Below are positions 39,230-50,204 of a stretch of 64,000 bases of DNA, piece by piece. The translations under genes and the position numbers were made by a program. Numbering within the stretch: position 1 is the stretch's first letter; each line of letters begins with the position of its first letter. Source of the DNA: Clavaria fumosa (taxonomy: Eukaryota > Basidiomycota > Agaricomycetes > Agaricales > Clavariaceae); the NCBI GenBank assembly GCA_951802425.1, contig OX637796.1:3534001-3598000 (forward strand), written 5' to 3'. The notes beneath the pieces are model-generated. The model had not been told where the DNA came from. It did no database searches and was given only the letters and a program-made list of their open reading frames with translations.

Positions 39230-40026
39230 ATCCCGAAGGTCTCGGTGCAAGTAATTCAGGTATTAGAGTCACCATGGGTGCGTGGAGTATGAAACAATCA
39301 TTTCAAATTATATCTCTCAGATGTTGAAGACGACGATAAAGAGACATCCCTCAAGCCTTGCTGGTAACAACATACTGGTGGCAATTGTGCGACGCTCGGG
39401 TCTCGTATGGACTCGTACCTCCTCATGCTGACTGAGCGGTTGTTTGGGTCTCTGGACGACGCGAGGGACGGAGATGAAGTGAGGCGGAAGTTTTGACCGT
39501 TCCTCCTGTTTAAGTTGACGTCGAAGACTGGCATTGCCTGAGTTTCTTCTTTCCAGTTTCACCAAAGGCAATGAGTGCTAGACGCCTAGCAAATGCACCC
39601 GGAATAACCGATGGAAAACGATTCTTGTCAATCGTGTACGCGAAGGAGTGAGAAAAGTGCGTCTCCGCAGTATGGCGCGGAGCAGAAGTGTCGACGGCGG
39701 ATGTAGTCGGGGGGACTACTTCTCATCACCGCGCGCGGCTGTGGAGTCGCCCGGGTCAATCGGAGGTTAACACACAGACGGGGACGAAAACCGTTGGCGT
39801 GACCGGCCACGGGAGTGGTGTCTAGAAAAGCAAGCATGGGAAGCTGCTGCCAAGTGGTTCATGTTTGGTGATGGTGAAGGCGGCGAAGACGCCGAGTATG
39901 AGAGGGGCGACGTGAAAGACGTAATATATGTCAAGCTGGCAGATGCCATCGCCGACTAGGGCAAGAACTAGAAGGTAGTGGGCCGGACCGTTTGGTGGTG
40001 AAGGATTTGGTGGGGCGAGGTGACGT
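39230..40026. repeat. Block C: oldest copy of a three-copy duplicated segment
   Basis: This stretch matches 48.3-49.14 kb and 61.32-62.17 kb over most of its length, with numerous substitutions and indels, while those two are nearly identical to each other. It contains a plus-strand piece that reads like an exon (KRHPSSLAGNNILVAIVRR, MDSYLLMLTERLFGSLDDAR) but is broken by an 8-nt insertion here. It also contains a minus-strand hydrophobic frame (about 39875-40005; HYLLVLALVGDG, YYVFHVAPLILGVFAAF). I cannot assign either. Confidence 0.7.
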
Positions 40027-40128
40027 TTCAGTTAGGTGACGCTTCTCCACATGCCCAAATTAGTGGTATTATAAAACGCCTGCGGCGATTAAAAATAAAT
40101 ACAACCCTGAAGGTCCAACCGGAGCAGT

Positions 40129-41545
40129 CTATGACACGAGTATAAATACGAGGAACTGCAACAACAGCGAAGAGCGTCAGACAGATGTCAATGCAGAAGC
40201 ACGACGAACGAAACGGGCAAGGGGCAACTCACAAACACAATCAGCAACCCAAACACCTTGAGCATCAGCCACCGATTACTCGAGATGCTAGTATAGTACT
40301 TGAGCAGCTCCCGCTGCGCCCCACTCACGTTGGTCGCGATGTCCATCGTGTCGGCATCTATGCGCTGCACCGTCTCCCGCTGCTCTGCAACCATATGTGC
40401 CAGCTGCGTGAATATGGTCCCCAGCTCCGCGATCGTGGACTCGATGGACTCTATCGCCGTCGAACGCGACTGTATGTAGTTGTCCTAGAGAGGGGGGAGG
40501 GGCGAAACGCCATCAGAAGGCCCATTGACGGTAGAGCGTAATAAAATGATAGTGCCCCACTTGTTGCTCTATGAGCTGCATCTGCTGGTATTCGCCCCCG
40601 TTGGCTCTCCCGGAGCCTTCCTCCGCAGAAGCGAGGTCGAGCACGAGCAAGTCGTCCTCATGCTGCCGCCCGCGGCCTTTGCCCTTATCGAACCTGTTTG
40701 GTGTCTGGGTTCGGCTAATTGGGTCTTGTCGTTGCGCGAACAGAAGGGAGTCTAGGCACGTCGTTGTCAGTGGGCGGAATCGTGCACGGATGTGCGGGTG
40801 GGAGACGCACTGGAGGGTGCCTGAGTGGCAGCGGACGACGCGGTGTACATGAATTGCTCCTGTCTATCTTTCGAGTCTTTCATATTCTACCCAGCACGTT
40901 AATGCACACGAAAATGGGGGTCGGGGTGGGGGAAAGAGCGCACTTGAGTCCTGATCTCTAGCACGTCCTTGAAGCTCATGCTGGTGGTCGCGAGCTTGCT
41001 CTGCAGCAGCATGACCACGTTGTTATTGTGCTCATCTATCTGCTTCCCCTCGGCCGACTTGCTCGCTTGTCCGTTCCGCTGTTTGACGTAGGCTTGCAGA
41101 TTGGCTATTTGCCGGTTCAAGTTGGCGATGTCTTGCTTTATTATGAATGTTAGTTCCTGAAAAGTGGAGAGGGTTTCATGAGAGATGTTACTCCAAGTCA
41201 CTATATTGACAATGGGGAACGTACACTAATCTCGACTGGCCGATCGTCAAAGAGGGTCTTCCGCTTCGCCACTGCGGAACAAAAAAAGCCTCAGGTCAGC
41301 AGGCCCAAGTTACTCGAGTCCTACCCATAAGACGACCACACACGTTGTGCCAACTTGCTGAGCTTCGCCGTTGTAGTGCTAATGTCGTTCCCGATCGCAC
41401 CAGCGAGGCGGGAGAACTCGCTCTTGCGGGCGGCCTTGGCGGCGTCCGTAGGCTGGGCCCTGCCCGGCTTTGGTCTGCGAGAAGAGCGAGTGCGGATAGA
41501 TGTGACGCATGTCTGGAATTCGCGAGTGCGGTCTTGTGTTGGCAT
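40129..41545 (-). CDS. SED5: Syntaxin-5-type SNARE Sed5
   Basis: Qa-SNARE of ER-Golgi and intra-Golgi transport. Seven exons: 41545..41344, 41271..41225, 41156..40944, 40886..40811, 40751..40561, 40484..40233, 40155..40129; 1008 nt, 335 aa. N-terminus MPTQDRTREFQTCV (the Sly1-binding-type peptide of this family), Habc domain with LAKRKTLFDDRPVEISELTFIIKQDIANLN, a linker, the SNARE motif (about 245-305: IESIESTIAELGTIFTQLAHMVAEQRETVQRID, zero-layer Gln in that stretch), and a C-terminal membrane anchor completed by the 27-nt last exon (FLVFILVS). All junctions close in phase. Parts of exons 1-3 recur as broken fragments at 49.1 and 62.2 kb. Confidence 0.93.
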
Positions 41546-41788
41546 GGCTGAATTGTAAAGTTAATGGCTGCTATAGAAAGGGATGGTTATCGCCACGTGC
41601 ACATGTTACTTCTTGGTACGATTATGTAAGTGTGATTATGTAAATTACTTGACAGTTTAGTCACGTGAATGCTTTAAGTTAGCTCAGACATTCCCACGAT
41701 AAGCGCCTCTTTTCTCGGCATTAGCTTTAAATACAGCCATGATCTCTGTCGCAGCCGAACAACGTTTCAATCTACTACTCACCTCACC

Positions 41789-42600
41789 ATGACAGACATC
41801 CCACAAGGGTATGTCCTTTTTTTATCTGTTGCCCTCTCATCAATGACCACCGTCATTTCCAGCTTCAAATTTGTCGCTGCTGCTCTCGTCTCTTCGACCT
41901 TCCTGCTCCAGGCTCAGGTAATCGCGGTCATGCGTGCTCGTCGCAGGGCCGGGATCCCCTACCCTCAGCGTATGCTCGACAGCAATCAATGTCCGCTTAC
42001 CTGCTGCTGACCCTCTTTACGCGCTCCGTAGTCTACGCCGAGAAGGCGGAAGCAGAAGCTAACCCGGAGGCTCTGCGCTTCAACTGCGTCCAACGTACGT
42101 CACACGCCGCACCAAGTCTTGGCACAAATAACCCGCATGATCGCCGCCAGGTGCACATCAAAATACCCTCGAAAACATGCCCCTCGTGATCATCGGGTAT
42201 GGTCCTTATTTCCCCCCCCCAGAGTCATGATCGTCCCGCTAACTCTGCGCAGCACGCTCATAACCGGGCTCAGGTTCCCGATGTACGCGACGTGCGCGTG
42301 CGGGCTGTTCGTGTTCGGCAAGGCCCTGTACTCCATCGGCTATGCCTCTGGGGACCCCCATAAGGTACGTTTGCGCGGCTGCGCTTTTCCCATGGTTAGA
42401 CAGGGCCCTGACCTGGCATTCGTTCGCTCGCGTGGCATAGCGTGTGAGCAGAGGTGGGATACTTGGGTCAGTGGGTACTGTCGGTGAGCGCTTTCTCTCT
42501 CTGGTAGCCTGCTCGTTTAACCACCCCCCGTTCGCTACCAGCACTCTGGTTCGGCTCCCTCGCGGCCGTCTGGTCATGGTTCTTCATGCCAGAGTGGTAG
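41789..42600 (+). CDS. Microsomal glutathione S-transferase 3-like protein, paralogue 1 (MAPEG)
   Basis: Integral membrane MAPEG enzyme, probably glutathione transferase/peroxidase of the ER. Seven exons: 41789..41808, 41863..41969, 42032..42094, 42151..42196, 42253..42364, 42441..42483, 42542..42600; 450 nt, 149 aa. Motifs: first helix FKFVAAALVSSTFLLQAQVI, YPQLYAEKAEA, FNCVQRAHQNTLENMP (the MGST signature), VIIGTLITGLRFPMYATCACGLFVFGKALYSIGYASGDPHK, and a last helix ALWFGSLAAVWSWFF. Exons 2-5 have exactly the same lengths (107, 63, 46, 112 nt) as in the second paralogue 2.7 kb downstream, which shows tandem duplication. Confidence 0.88.
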
Positions 42601-43599
42601 ACGATCGCTCGTCGAGAGGGGATACGTCGTGGCATGTCCGCTTTGTCAACGTTTATTTTCCTATGATGTTCGTGCATTATGGACAATATGATTATGAATT
42701 CACACGCGTGTCCCCTTGATCATCCGACACCACTACTCCCAATGTGGGTCTGCACATTGCATTCGGCCTACTAGTACCAAAAATTTCACACATCAGGAGG
42801 ACCCTAATGGCGTTCCTCACTATTCTATATTTACCTCCTATCAGACAAGGCTAATTTTGCAAGTAATCTGGCGATGGTGGCGGCTGCCCCTTGCTGACTG
42901 ACGACCCGTGTGCGATAACTGACCCCAAGACAGGCGCTCCACAACCCGCTGGACATACACAGTGTGTAGCCACCGAGCCGCATAACAGCCGCCACTGCCT
43001 ATGTCGTCGCCGTCGTCATTGTCGTGGTCGTATTGTCGTCACCGTCGTCATCATCATCATTGTCATTGCCTCGCTGCCCCCGTCATCGTCATTACGAACG
43101 AATTACCCTCGCACCACCCCCAGCGGGTACCTGACTGACATCGTGGGTCTACACAAGGCCGTGTCAGAGCGGCGGCCACGTTTCTGGGCGAGACGGGAAC
43201 GCCGTTCAGGTTCAAGAAGTCCCTCCCACTATTTTATCTCACCTCCAGTTAATTCTGGCGATGATGGTAGTTCCCGAGGCTGTTCCTTGCTGACGACCAG
43301 GACCAGTACGGGCGCTCCACAACCCTTCACAGAACTACTGGAAGCAAGATAGACTCGAGGGAGATGACGAACACAAGCCGGCGACGCGTTCTCCCCTCGG
43401 CCGGGCTTTTTGCCGTGGACACGACGTCTCGCCACGTAGGCGGTCAGCTATTTGCGATAGGTGATGGGTCCACGTTAGTGTTCGGCAGAATGCTTGAGAG
43501 TTTTGGATCAGGTGAGTTTGTGTAAACTCGAGGGTGTTCTGGGCATTGCATGGCCCCACATACTCAATAATTACTCCACGTATGCCTACCCGCTACATG
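42601..43599. other. Spacer with gtc/att trinucleotide tract, partly duplicated downstream
   Basis: No intact gene. From about 42975 to 43340 the sequence (a cgtcgtcattgtcgt-type tract, then a segment ending near cccgaggctgttccttgctg) is repeated at 49.42-49.61 kb and 62.44-62.74 kb. The part 43360-43600 matches 62.82-63.08 kb. Confidence 0.65.
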
Positions 43600-43930
43600 T
43601 ACTGCCAGAAGGCAACATTGTGATTTGGGCGGTCTTGTGCCCACCACTTTCTGTTCTGTTATCGCGACTCTAGTGCAATACGTTTGGAGGAGGCGGTTTC
43701 ACGTTATCCATCCCCTGTGAGCACCCCTCGTCTCTGACATCTTTTTCGAAGCGCTGGTGCTGGAACACCGTTCTTGGATGGACCGACAAGCTGTGAAAGG
43801 AATGGTCGTCGCAGATTTCGCCTGATTCCCAATGAATGATGTCTCCGTTCTCGTTGCTCTCTATGCGTTGTTCTCCTTCCATTGAAAGAGCTGAGCGTCC
43901 AATGTGACCTGACCGACATCGCAAAATAGG
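43600..43930 (+). pseudogene. Decayed MGST3 fragment R1 (last two exons and 3' flank)
   Basis: Bases 43650-43800 align with exons 6-7 of the intact paralogue at 45215-45376: the intron end gactctag, gcaatac, gaggaggcggtt, gtgagcacccctcgtc, then gaagcgctggtg, ttggatgga and caagctgtgaa. Exons 1-5 are absent and the exon 7 frame differs by indels. The flank after the stop (tctctatgcgttgttctcc) also matches the paralogue's flank. Confidence 0.75.
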
Positions 43931-44500
43931 AGAGAAGGCGGGATCTGTACATTGCGCTCGCGGGCGAGACGAGACTGTGGCCATTGTGGTTCTATGCCAC
44001 GCCATTCAAAATTCGAACTACAACTTTCCCCACTTCCTAAGCTAGTGCCTCATTATTTTTTTATCTTATGATAGTAATCTATTCCCCAGGCTGTTCCTTG
44101 CTGACTGACGACCGTGTGCGATACATGACCAAGACGGGCGAGAACCCTTCACATCTTCACACTCGCGCAGTAATACCGTAAGTAGGCAAAGTTTATCGGC
44201 ATTGGCAAACCATTTTGAGCCGTCGGGCACTGAGTAGGTTGTGCAACACGACACAGCAAGGACGTGTTGTTTCGGTGGTCGGTGTCGCCAGAAGCGCTAA
44301 AAGCCTCCTGGTAACGACTTCTACCCGGTCTCGGCAACAATTTGACGAGGAAATGACGAAGGCAAGCCGGCGACGCGTCGTTCCCTCGGCCGGGCTTGTC
44401 GCTGTGTTACGGCTGATGAGACGGCCACGTATGCTGCCTGCTGCGGTATATAACGCCCACGGCCCCGCCCTATCTCCCTATCATCCCCTTGTGTGCGCCA

Positions 44501-45376
44501 ATGTCTCCAGTAATCGTGTTCCCAGACGAGTGAGTAGGCGTCCTCCCTCTGATCTGTGTGTGACTCCTTGGCCTGCGTGTACTCACGTTGTGGGTCGTCG
44601 TCGCTTTCCGTGATAGGTTTGCGTACGTAGGCGCGGCGCTCGTGTCGACAGCCTTCCTCCTCCAATGGCAGAGCTTCAAAGTCGCCATGGCGCGGCGCAA
44701 AGCCAAGATCGACTACCCTCAGCGTGCGTTTCCCATCCTATTTTCGTGACCATCGTGCCCAACGTGCCCAAATTTCATTCGGCTCTGCAGTGTATGCTGA
44801 GAAGGCGGAGGTCGAGAAGTCGGAGACAGCGCTCGTCTTCAACTGCGTTCAGCGTACGTGACTCCCCGCCCGCCGCCCTGCGGTCGCGCGAGAGCTAAGG
44901 AAATACATTTTAATATACAGGCGCGCACCAGAACACGCTCGAGAATATGCCCCTGGTCATCATTGGGTATGTTCGCTTCCCCATTCAGCCAGAGACCAAC
45001 TGAGTCAGTGCTTCCTCTTCCCCTTGCAGCACGCTGCTGAGTGGACTGGAGTATCCGCGATATGCGGCATCGCTCTGCGGCTTGTTCACGTTTGGGCGGA
45101 TCTTGTACACGATTGGCTATTCTACCGGCGTCCCCAAAAAGGTGCGCACCGCCCGACTTTGATTTGGTCGGTGGGTTTCATTAACTGGTTTCTGTTCTGT
45201 TTCCGTGACTCTAGCGCAATACTTTTGGTGGAGGCGGTTCTTTGTCGTCAATTTCTGGTCTCTGTGAGCACGCCTCGTCTTTCGAGCATTTCCTGTGCAT
45301 TAACGTTTCCTTTCTTTTTGAAGTGCTGGTGTTGGGCGCTGGCTACACCGTCTTTGGATGGATCAACAAGTTGTGA
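44501..45376 (+). CDS. Microsomal glutathione S-transferase 3-like protein, paralogue 2 (MAPEG)
   Basis: Seven exons: 44501..44529, 44617..44723, 44791..44853, 44921..44966, 45030..45141, 45215..45263, 45324..45376; 459 nt, 152 aa, a typical MGST3 length. MSPVIVFPDE start, helix AYVGAALVSTAFLLQW, YPQLYAEKAEVE, FNCVQRAHQNTLENMPLVIIG, GLEYPRYAASLCGLFTFGRILYTIGYSTGVPKK, then a Gly-rich turn and last helix LLLVLGAGYTVFGWINKL. Compared with paralogue 1, the N-terminal peptide and C-terminal helix differ most, and the core is conserved. Confidence 0.88.
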
Positions 45377-46156
45377 ACGGAGGATTGGTCGTCGCTTGTT
45401 TCCGATGGATATAAGACGTTTCCTCCCATCCTCGTTGCTTTCTATACGTTGTTTCTCCTTCCGGAAAGGCATTGAAAGAGCCAAGCATACCCCTTCATTC
45501 GTCGCGTTGCGACGATACGTCTGAGCTACCCCGGTGTTACTGAATCGATGTCAGGTTGTCTATAGTCCTCCTCCAGTCCTCCGCCCCTCCATTCCACACG
45601 CACCGCCGCAACGGGAGACACTAGCTATCCCTATCCCCATCATCAACTGACCGAGGTATGCCTCAGGGCCGCACGTCTGGCACGCATTCCAAAAGAAAAT
45701 AGGGTACAAGATTGAATTATTGCCCAGCCAACACAGCTGAAGGGAAATTGCCTCCTGATTGAGAGCGTGAGATGCGATAAACCCCGTCCGCACCAGCCCA
45801 CTGGCACCAGCCCCCTCGCCGCTGCGCACACTCAGTTCTGGCATCCCGCCGCATGCTTCTTACAGCCAACCTCGTCCAGAGGATGCCAGCACTACAGGAC
45901 TCTGCATACCACCTCCCGAACTTTCGGAAATAGTCGATGGCTGCCGCACCTGAGGGCTGTCGCCGGAGCAGCCTCCGACTCGTTGCCTGTATTGGGAAGA
46001 CCTGAGCCATCCGTTTCTTCTGATTGCCATGGAGGAACTTGGCTTTGCCAATGTCTATCGGTAAATTTCATCCCCCATTACATGTAATTAAGGACAACTT
46101 TGACCTTTGAGATTGTCTTGGCGTCTTAACCACACATTTAAGATGGCTAAGTAATG

Positions 46157-48313
46157 CTAAATAAACTTGCACTTTTCCTGATGTGTACCTTGGCTCATAG
46201 CATCCCGCCGCATGCTCTGTACAGCCAACCCCATCCGGAGGGGACGCCAGCGCTCCAGGACCCTGCATACCACCTCCAGAACTTTCCATCTTCGTATCCC
46301 TCTTCGGCTGGTCGACGGCTGCCGCACCTGAGGGCTGTCGCCGGAGCAGCCTCCGACTCGCGTGAAATGAGCGTGGATGACATCTAAGTTGGGCTGATTG
46401 GCTTGAATGTTCCCGGAATTAGGGTATGCGTTGGCGTAAATGTCAAACCCCATGACCTTGCCATCCACTACGCTGAAGACAATCGCTATTTCGCCCACGC
46501 TTGCCATGAATGGTGACACGTCATTGCCATACCCGGCCGGAAAAATGACACAAGTCTGAGCGAAGACTGAGAGATTTGGATTATCATTACAGTCCGAAAT
46601 TATTGGCAGGTACGTACACCGATTTTCTCCAATTGGTACCAGCCTCCAATGGCGTGCCAAGAGAAGAGACCGCGATGCTTGCAACTGAAGCTTGTACGCA
46701 ATGCCATAAACCGCGTCAACCTTCGCAAAGTCTGCAGCAAGGCTTGGATCCTTTGGATTGTTTTGAGAGGGCAGAGTCAAAGTGATCTCGCCATAGCCAG
46801 GATCGCGATAGGTGCCTGCATACTCATTAAGATCCAATTGAGGTTCCTTCTCATTGACAGCAGGAAGAGAACGTTGATGGAATTTCCACCTGTCAATTAT
46901 CAACACCGGTACAAAATGACAATTTCTTGGTGCGAACCTCATAGACCAAGGTATTTCAGGCAATCCAAGTACACGATCAGCAATGGTGTTGTCAATGATA
47001 TTAGTGAAGCGGAATCGACCATCAATGTTTGCTAGCATCACAAGAGCCAGGCCTGCCTGAGGGAATACAGATACATAGGATGATACTCCAGGCAATCCGC
47101 CAGTGTGACACAAATGCTACGAAAAGTGCAGGTCAGCAAGATGATGGTCACCAGTGACTACATGACCAGAACTCACATCATAGCCTCGGTAAGACTCACG
47201 GAACCACCCCAGACCATAACCCTCGAAAGATACTTCTGGCATCTCGGGCTTGCGTCCGACAATAGCTCTGACTTCAGTAATTTTCTGAATGATTTTTGGG
47301 AAGACAGCATCTGCAGACTGGTCCTTAGAGACTAAGGACTGGAGTACCAATCGGAGCCATTTGGACTATGCAGAAACTTAGCTGTATTACATTGAAGATG
47401 AGACAACAATTACCATGTCCTTCGCACTAGATATGATTCCACCTGCTGGGAAAATGTAGTCGGCAGATGGTTCTGGGAACCAGAAAGGAATTTCATGGCC
47501 AGAGAAACTGTCAAAACTGTCAGAGAAGCGTCCAGTGCTCCGTGCTTTCTTGTCAGAGAAGGAAGTTGATGTCATCCCTGTGGGAATGAAGATTCGCTCC
47601 TGTATGAACTGCCGGTAGTCCCCAACATATTTGTCCAGGATTGCACCTGCAGCAATGTACATCTTGGATTTTGGTGAGCGACTAGGACATATGGTCTGGG
47701 GTTGCACACACCGAATTGTTGTACTGCCAACGTTCTCTCAGCCCAGCAGTCGGCAATAGGAAACGAAGACGGTGAATGTGGTCTGGAATGGTGTCTGTTT
47801 CTGGGTAGGAAAAAAGATGCCTTGAAAGTGAAAGACGTTTAATAAAGACAAAAACGATGAACAGGTTTCATACCCAGGCAAACCAGATTGCATGCTGAGG
47901 CCATCCTGTAGAGTTGCCTGAGAGGTAGCACATGGATCACGAAGTGCCCATTCATTGGAACCAAGTCTTGCAACTTGGATTCCCATGATAAAGGGGGCAG
48001 TCTATTGCTCCCTGCCGTCTCCAAATCATGAGCAACAAGTCCAATAGCAGTGGATATGAAAGCCTTTGTGCAAGAGCCTATACCAAAAAGTGTCTGAAAA
48101 CAAGCTGGGTTAAGAATGTGAATGACAATAATAATCACGGAATACACAGACGTCTGGTGTCACTTTGTCCCCAGCAGTGTTCGCAATGCCGAGACCATGG
48201 GCCTCAATCTCGCCATCAGGTCTAACGATGCCAATGGCAAGTCCAGGGACTTTCCATGCCACACGCAAATGCTCGATATGCGCAAGTAATTCAGGTGTTA
48301 GAATCGTCGCCAT
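46157..48313 (-). pseudogene. Serine beta-lactamase-like/penicillin-binding family gene, copy A, frameshifted
   Basis: Exon 1 (48313..48152, MATILTPELLAHIEHLRVAWKV start) splices at 48094 to an exon with the Ser-x-x-Lys motif (GIGSCTKAF). Later pieces carry WQYNN (Tyr-x-Asn), IQERIFIPTGMTSTSF, PAGGIISSAKDM, EGYGLGWF and HTGG, the three active-site motifs of the class C beta-lactamase/esterase fold. Near 47961 one base is missing relative to copy B (ggaaccaag versus ggaaagcaag), shifting the frame after KLQDL and hitting a stop soon after. The 3' end is uncertain because it runs into the internal repeat. The family is broad (hydrolases, esterases); the substrate is unknown. Confidence 0.75.
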
Positions 48314-48315
48314 GA

Positions 48316-49136
48316 GTGCGCGAAGGACGAGGCGGAAGAGAAAAAGCGTATGAAACAGTTGAACATCGATTATCGACTATCATTTCAAATTATACCTCAT
48401 CCTGGCTCACAGCCTCTATGCATGGACCTTCAGAGGGGCGCCGCATTCCCAGGACCAACCGCCGTGAAATCTTCGAAGACCTCTCAGGCGCTGAGGGCGA
48501 CGACGAAGAGACATCCCTCAAGCCTTGCTGACACCAACATACTGATGGCCGTTGTGCGACGCTCGATGGACTCGTACTTCCTCATGCTGACCGAGCGGCT
48601 GTTTGGGTCTCTGGACGACGCGAGGGACGCAGATGAAGTACACGGTGATGAGACGTACGTCGAAAATTGGCATCGCCTGAGTTTCTTCTTTCCAGTTTCA
48701 TAAAAGGCGGTGGGTGCTAGACGCCTAGCAAATGCGCCCGGAATAACTGATGGAAAACTATTTTTGTCAATCGTGTACTCGAAGGGGTGGGAAAGGTGCG
48801 TCTCCACAATATGGCGCAGAGCAGAAGTGTCGACGGCGGATGTAGTCGGGGAGTCTACTTCTCGTCACCGCGCAAGGCTGCGGGGTCGCCCGGGTCGATC
48901 AGAGGCCAACGCACAGACGAGGATGAAAACCGTTGGCGTGACCGGCCACGAGAGTGGTGTCCACTGCCAAGTGGTTTATGTTTGGTGACGATGAAGGCGG
49001 CGAAGACGCCGAGTATGACAGATGCGACGTGAAAGACGTAATCTATGTCAAGCTGGCAGGCGCCATCGCCGACTAGGGCAAGAACTAGAAGGTAGTGGGC
49101 TTGGCCGTTTGGTGGTGAAGGATTTGTTGAGCGAGG
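48316..49136. repeat. Copy of block C in unit A
   Basis: Near-identical to 61335-62165. It contains a plus-strand open frame to 48703 whose central part (KRHPSSLADTNILMAVVRRSMDSYFLMLTERLFGSLDDARDADE) is the unbroken version of the piece interrupted at 39.4 kb. There is no recognisable domain. Confidence 0.65.
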
Positions 49137-49420
49137 TGACGTAGGCTTGCAGGTTGGCTATTTGCCGGTTCAAGTTGGCGGTGTCTTGCTTCATTATGAA
49201 TGTTAGTTCCTGGGAGGTTTGTTACTCCAGATCACTATATTGACGATGAAGAACGTACACTAATCTCGACTGGCCGATCGTCAAAGAGGTCATCCGCTTT
49301 GCTACTGCGGAACAGAAGAAGCCTCAGGTCAGCAGCTCGAGTCCTACCCATAAGACGACCACACACGTTGTGCCAACTTGCTGAGCTTCGCCGGCGAGAC
49401 GGGAGAACTCGCTCTTGCGT
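49137..49420 (-). pseudogene. SED5: SED5 fragment in unit A
   Basis: Joined directly to block C at the shared word tgacgt. It matches SED5 41084-41425 (parts of exons 1-3 with introns) but has small deletions, including the loss of about 32 bp after gctgagcttcgccg. It lacks the N-terminal start, the SNARE motif and the membrane anchor, so it cannot be functional. Confidence 0.85.
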
Positions 49421-49612
49421 CGCCGTCGTCATCGTGGTCGTGTCGTCGCCACCGTCGTCATTGTCGTCATTGTCGTTGCCCCATTGCCCGTCATCGTCAT
49501 TACGAACGAAGTTCCTTCGCACCACTCCCAGCGGTGCCTGACCGACATCGTGAGTCCGCACAACACCGTGTCAGAGCGGCGGACACGGGCGAGACGAGAT
49601 CGCCGTTCAGAC

Positions 49613-50204
49613 TCATCTTTTGCCCCACACACAATTCGTTGCTCATCTTCTGTCCCCTCTGCTTGGTTCATTTGACTCTTTTTTCTTTTTTTCTTCACAT
49701 TATACCCAAACTGCTGCTGGCCGTTGCGGACGCGCAGGGAGGAAGGTTGCACCACCAACCACAGGCGTTGCGCTAGTGGTTGGGTCTCGGTATGACATGT
49801 TTTTCCTTGCTTTTTTTTTTGAGCTACATCTCCATCACACTGCACAACTACAGTGACCCTGTGATACACGGCTTCCAGGGCATGCACCAGCCCGTGATCT
49901 ACACCGAAGGACGTCGGTGAGTCTGATGAACGGCATACACTCTGCTTTCTGCGCAGGATCGATGGTGTTCATATAGGCTCGACAATCTGCACATGTCGTT
50001 CGCTAAGAGGCAAATGACGTTGACCATTGCTAGCTTTTAGCACGGATCTCTCCGTTTTCGAAATGGTGTTGACCTTAAGGCTCCCAGCTCGCTCTCTCAG
50101 GCTGCAATTTGCATTTTCTTTATTTTGCTGAAGCCAGCAATCTTCACGTCCTTCCTCTGTATCAGGCCGAACGGAGTTGTCCGCGATCCCGACCATCGAT
50201 CCTC
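49613..50204. other. Unassigned sequence upstream of the RSN1 remnant
   Basis: T-rich runs (ttttttcttttttt at about 49680, a nine-T run near 49812) and a short plus-strand frame (49838-49915: HNYSDPVIHGFQGMHQPVIYTEGR). The frame ends at a GTGAGT donor-like site and may be another exon remnant. I recognise nothing else. Confidence 0.35.

Larger units (their letters stand above)
45808..49612. repeat. Segmental duplication unit A (about 3.8 kb)
   Basis: Matches unit B (53213..55063 plus 60678..62650) in the same orientation at high identity across the lactamase-like gene, block C copy, SED5 fragment and trinucleotide tract. Within the unit a shorter segment is itself repeated: bases near 45842-45990 recur at 46200-46370 (catcccgccgcatgct, then gctgccgcacctgagggctg). 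The right end stops at about 49612, where the RSN1-containing sequence begins. Confidence 0.85.

Noticed and set aside
43005..43080. CRISPR-like or structural array in the gtc/att tract
   Set aside because: It is a simple trinucleotide tract without regular spacers.
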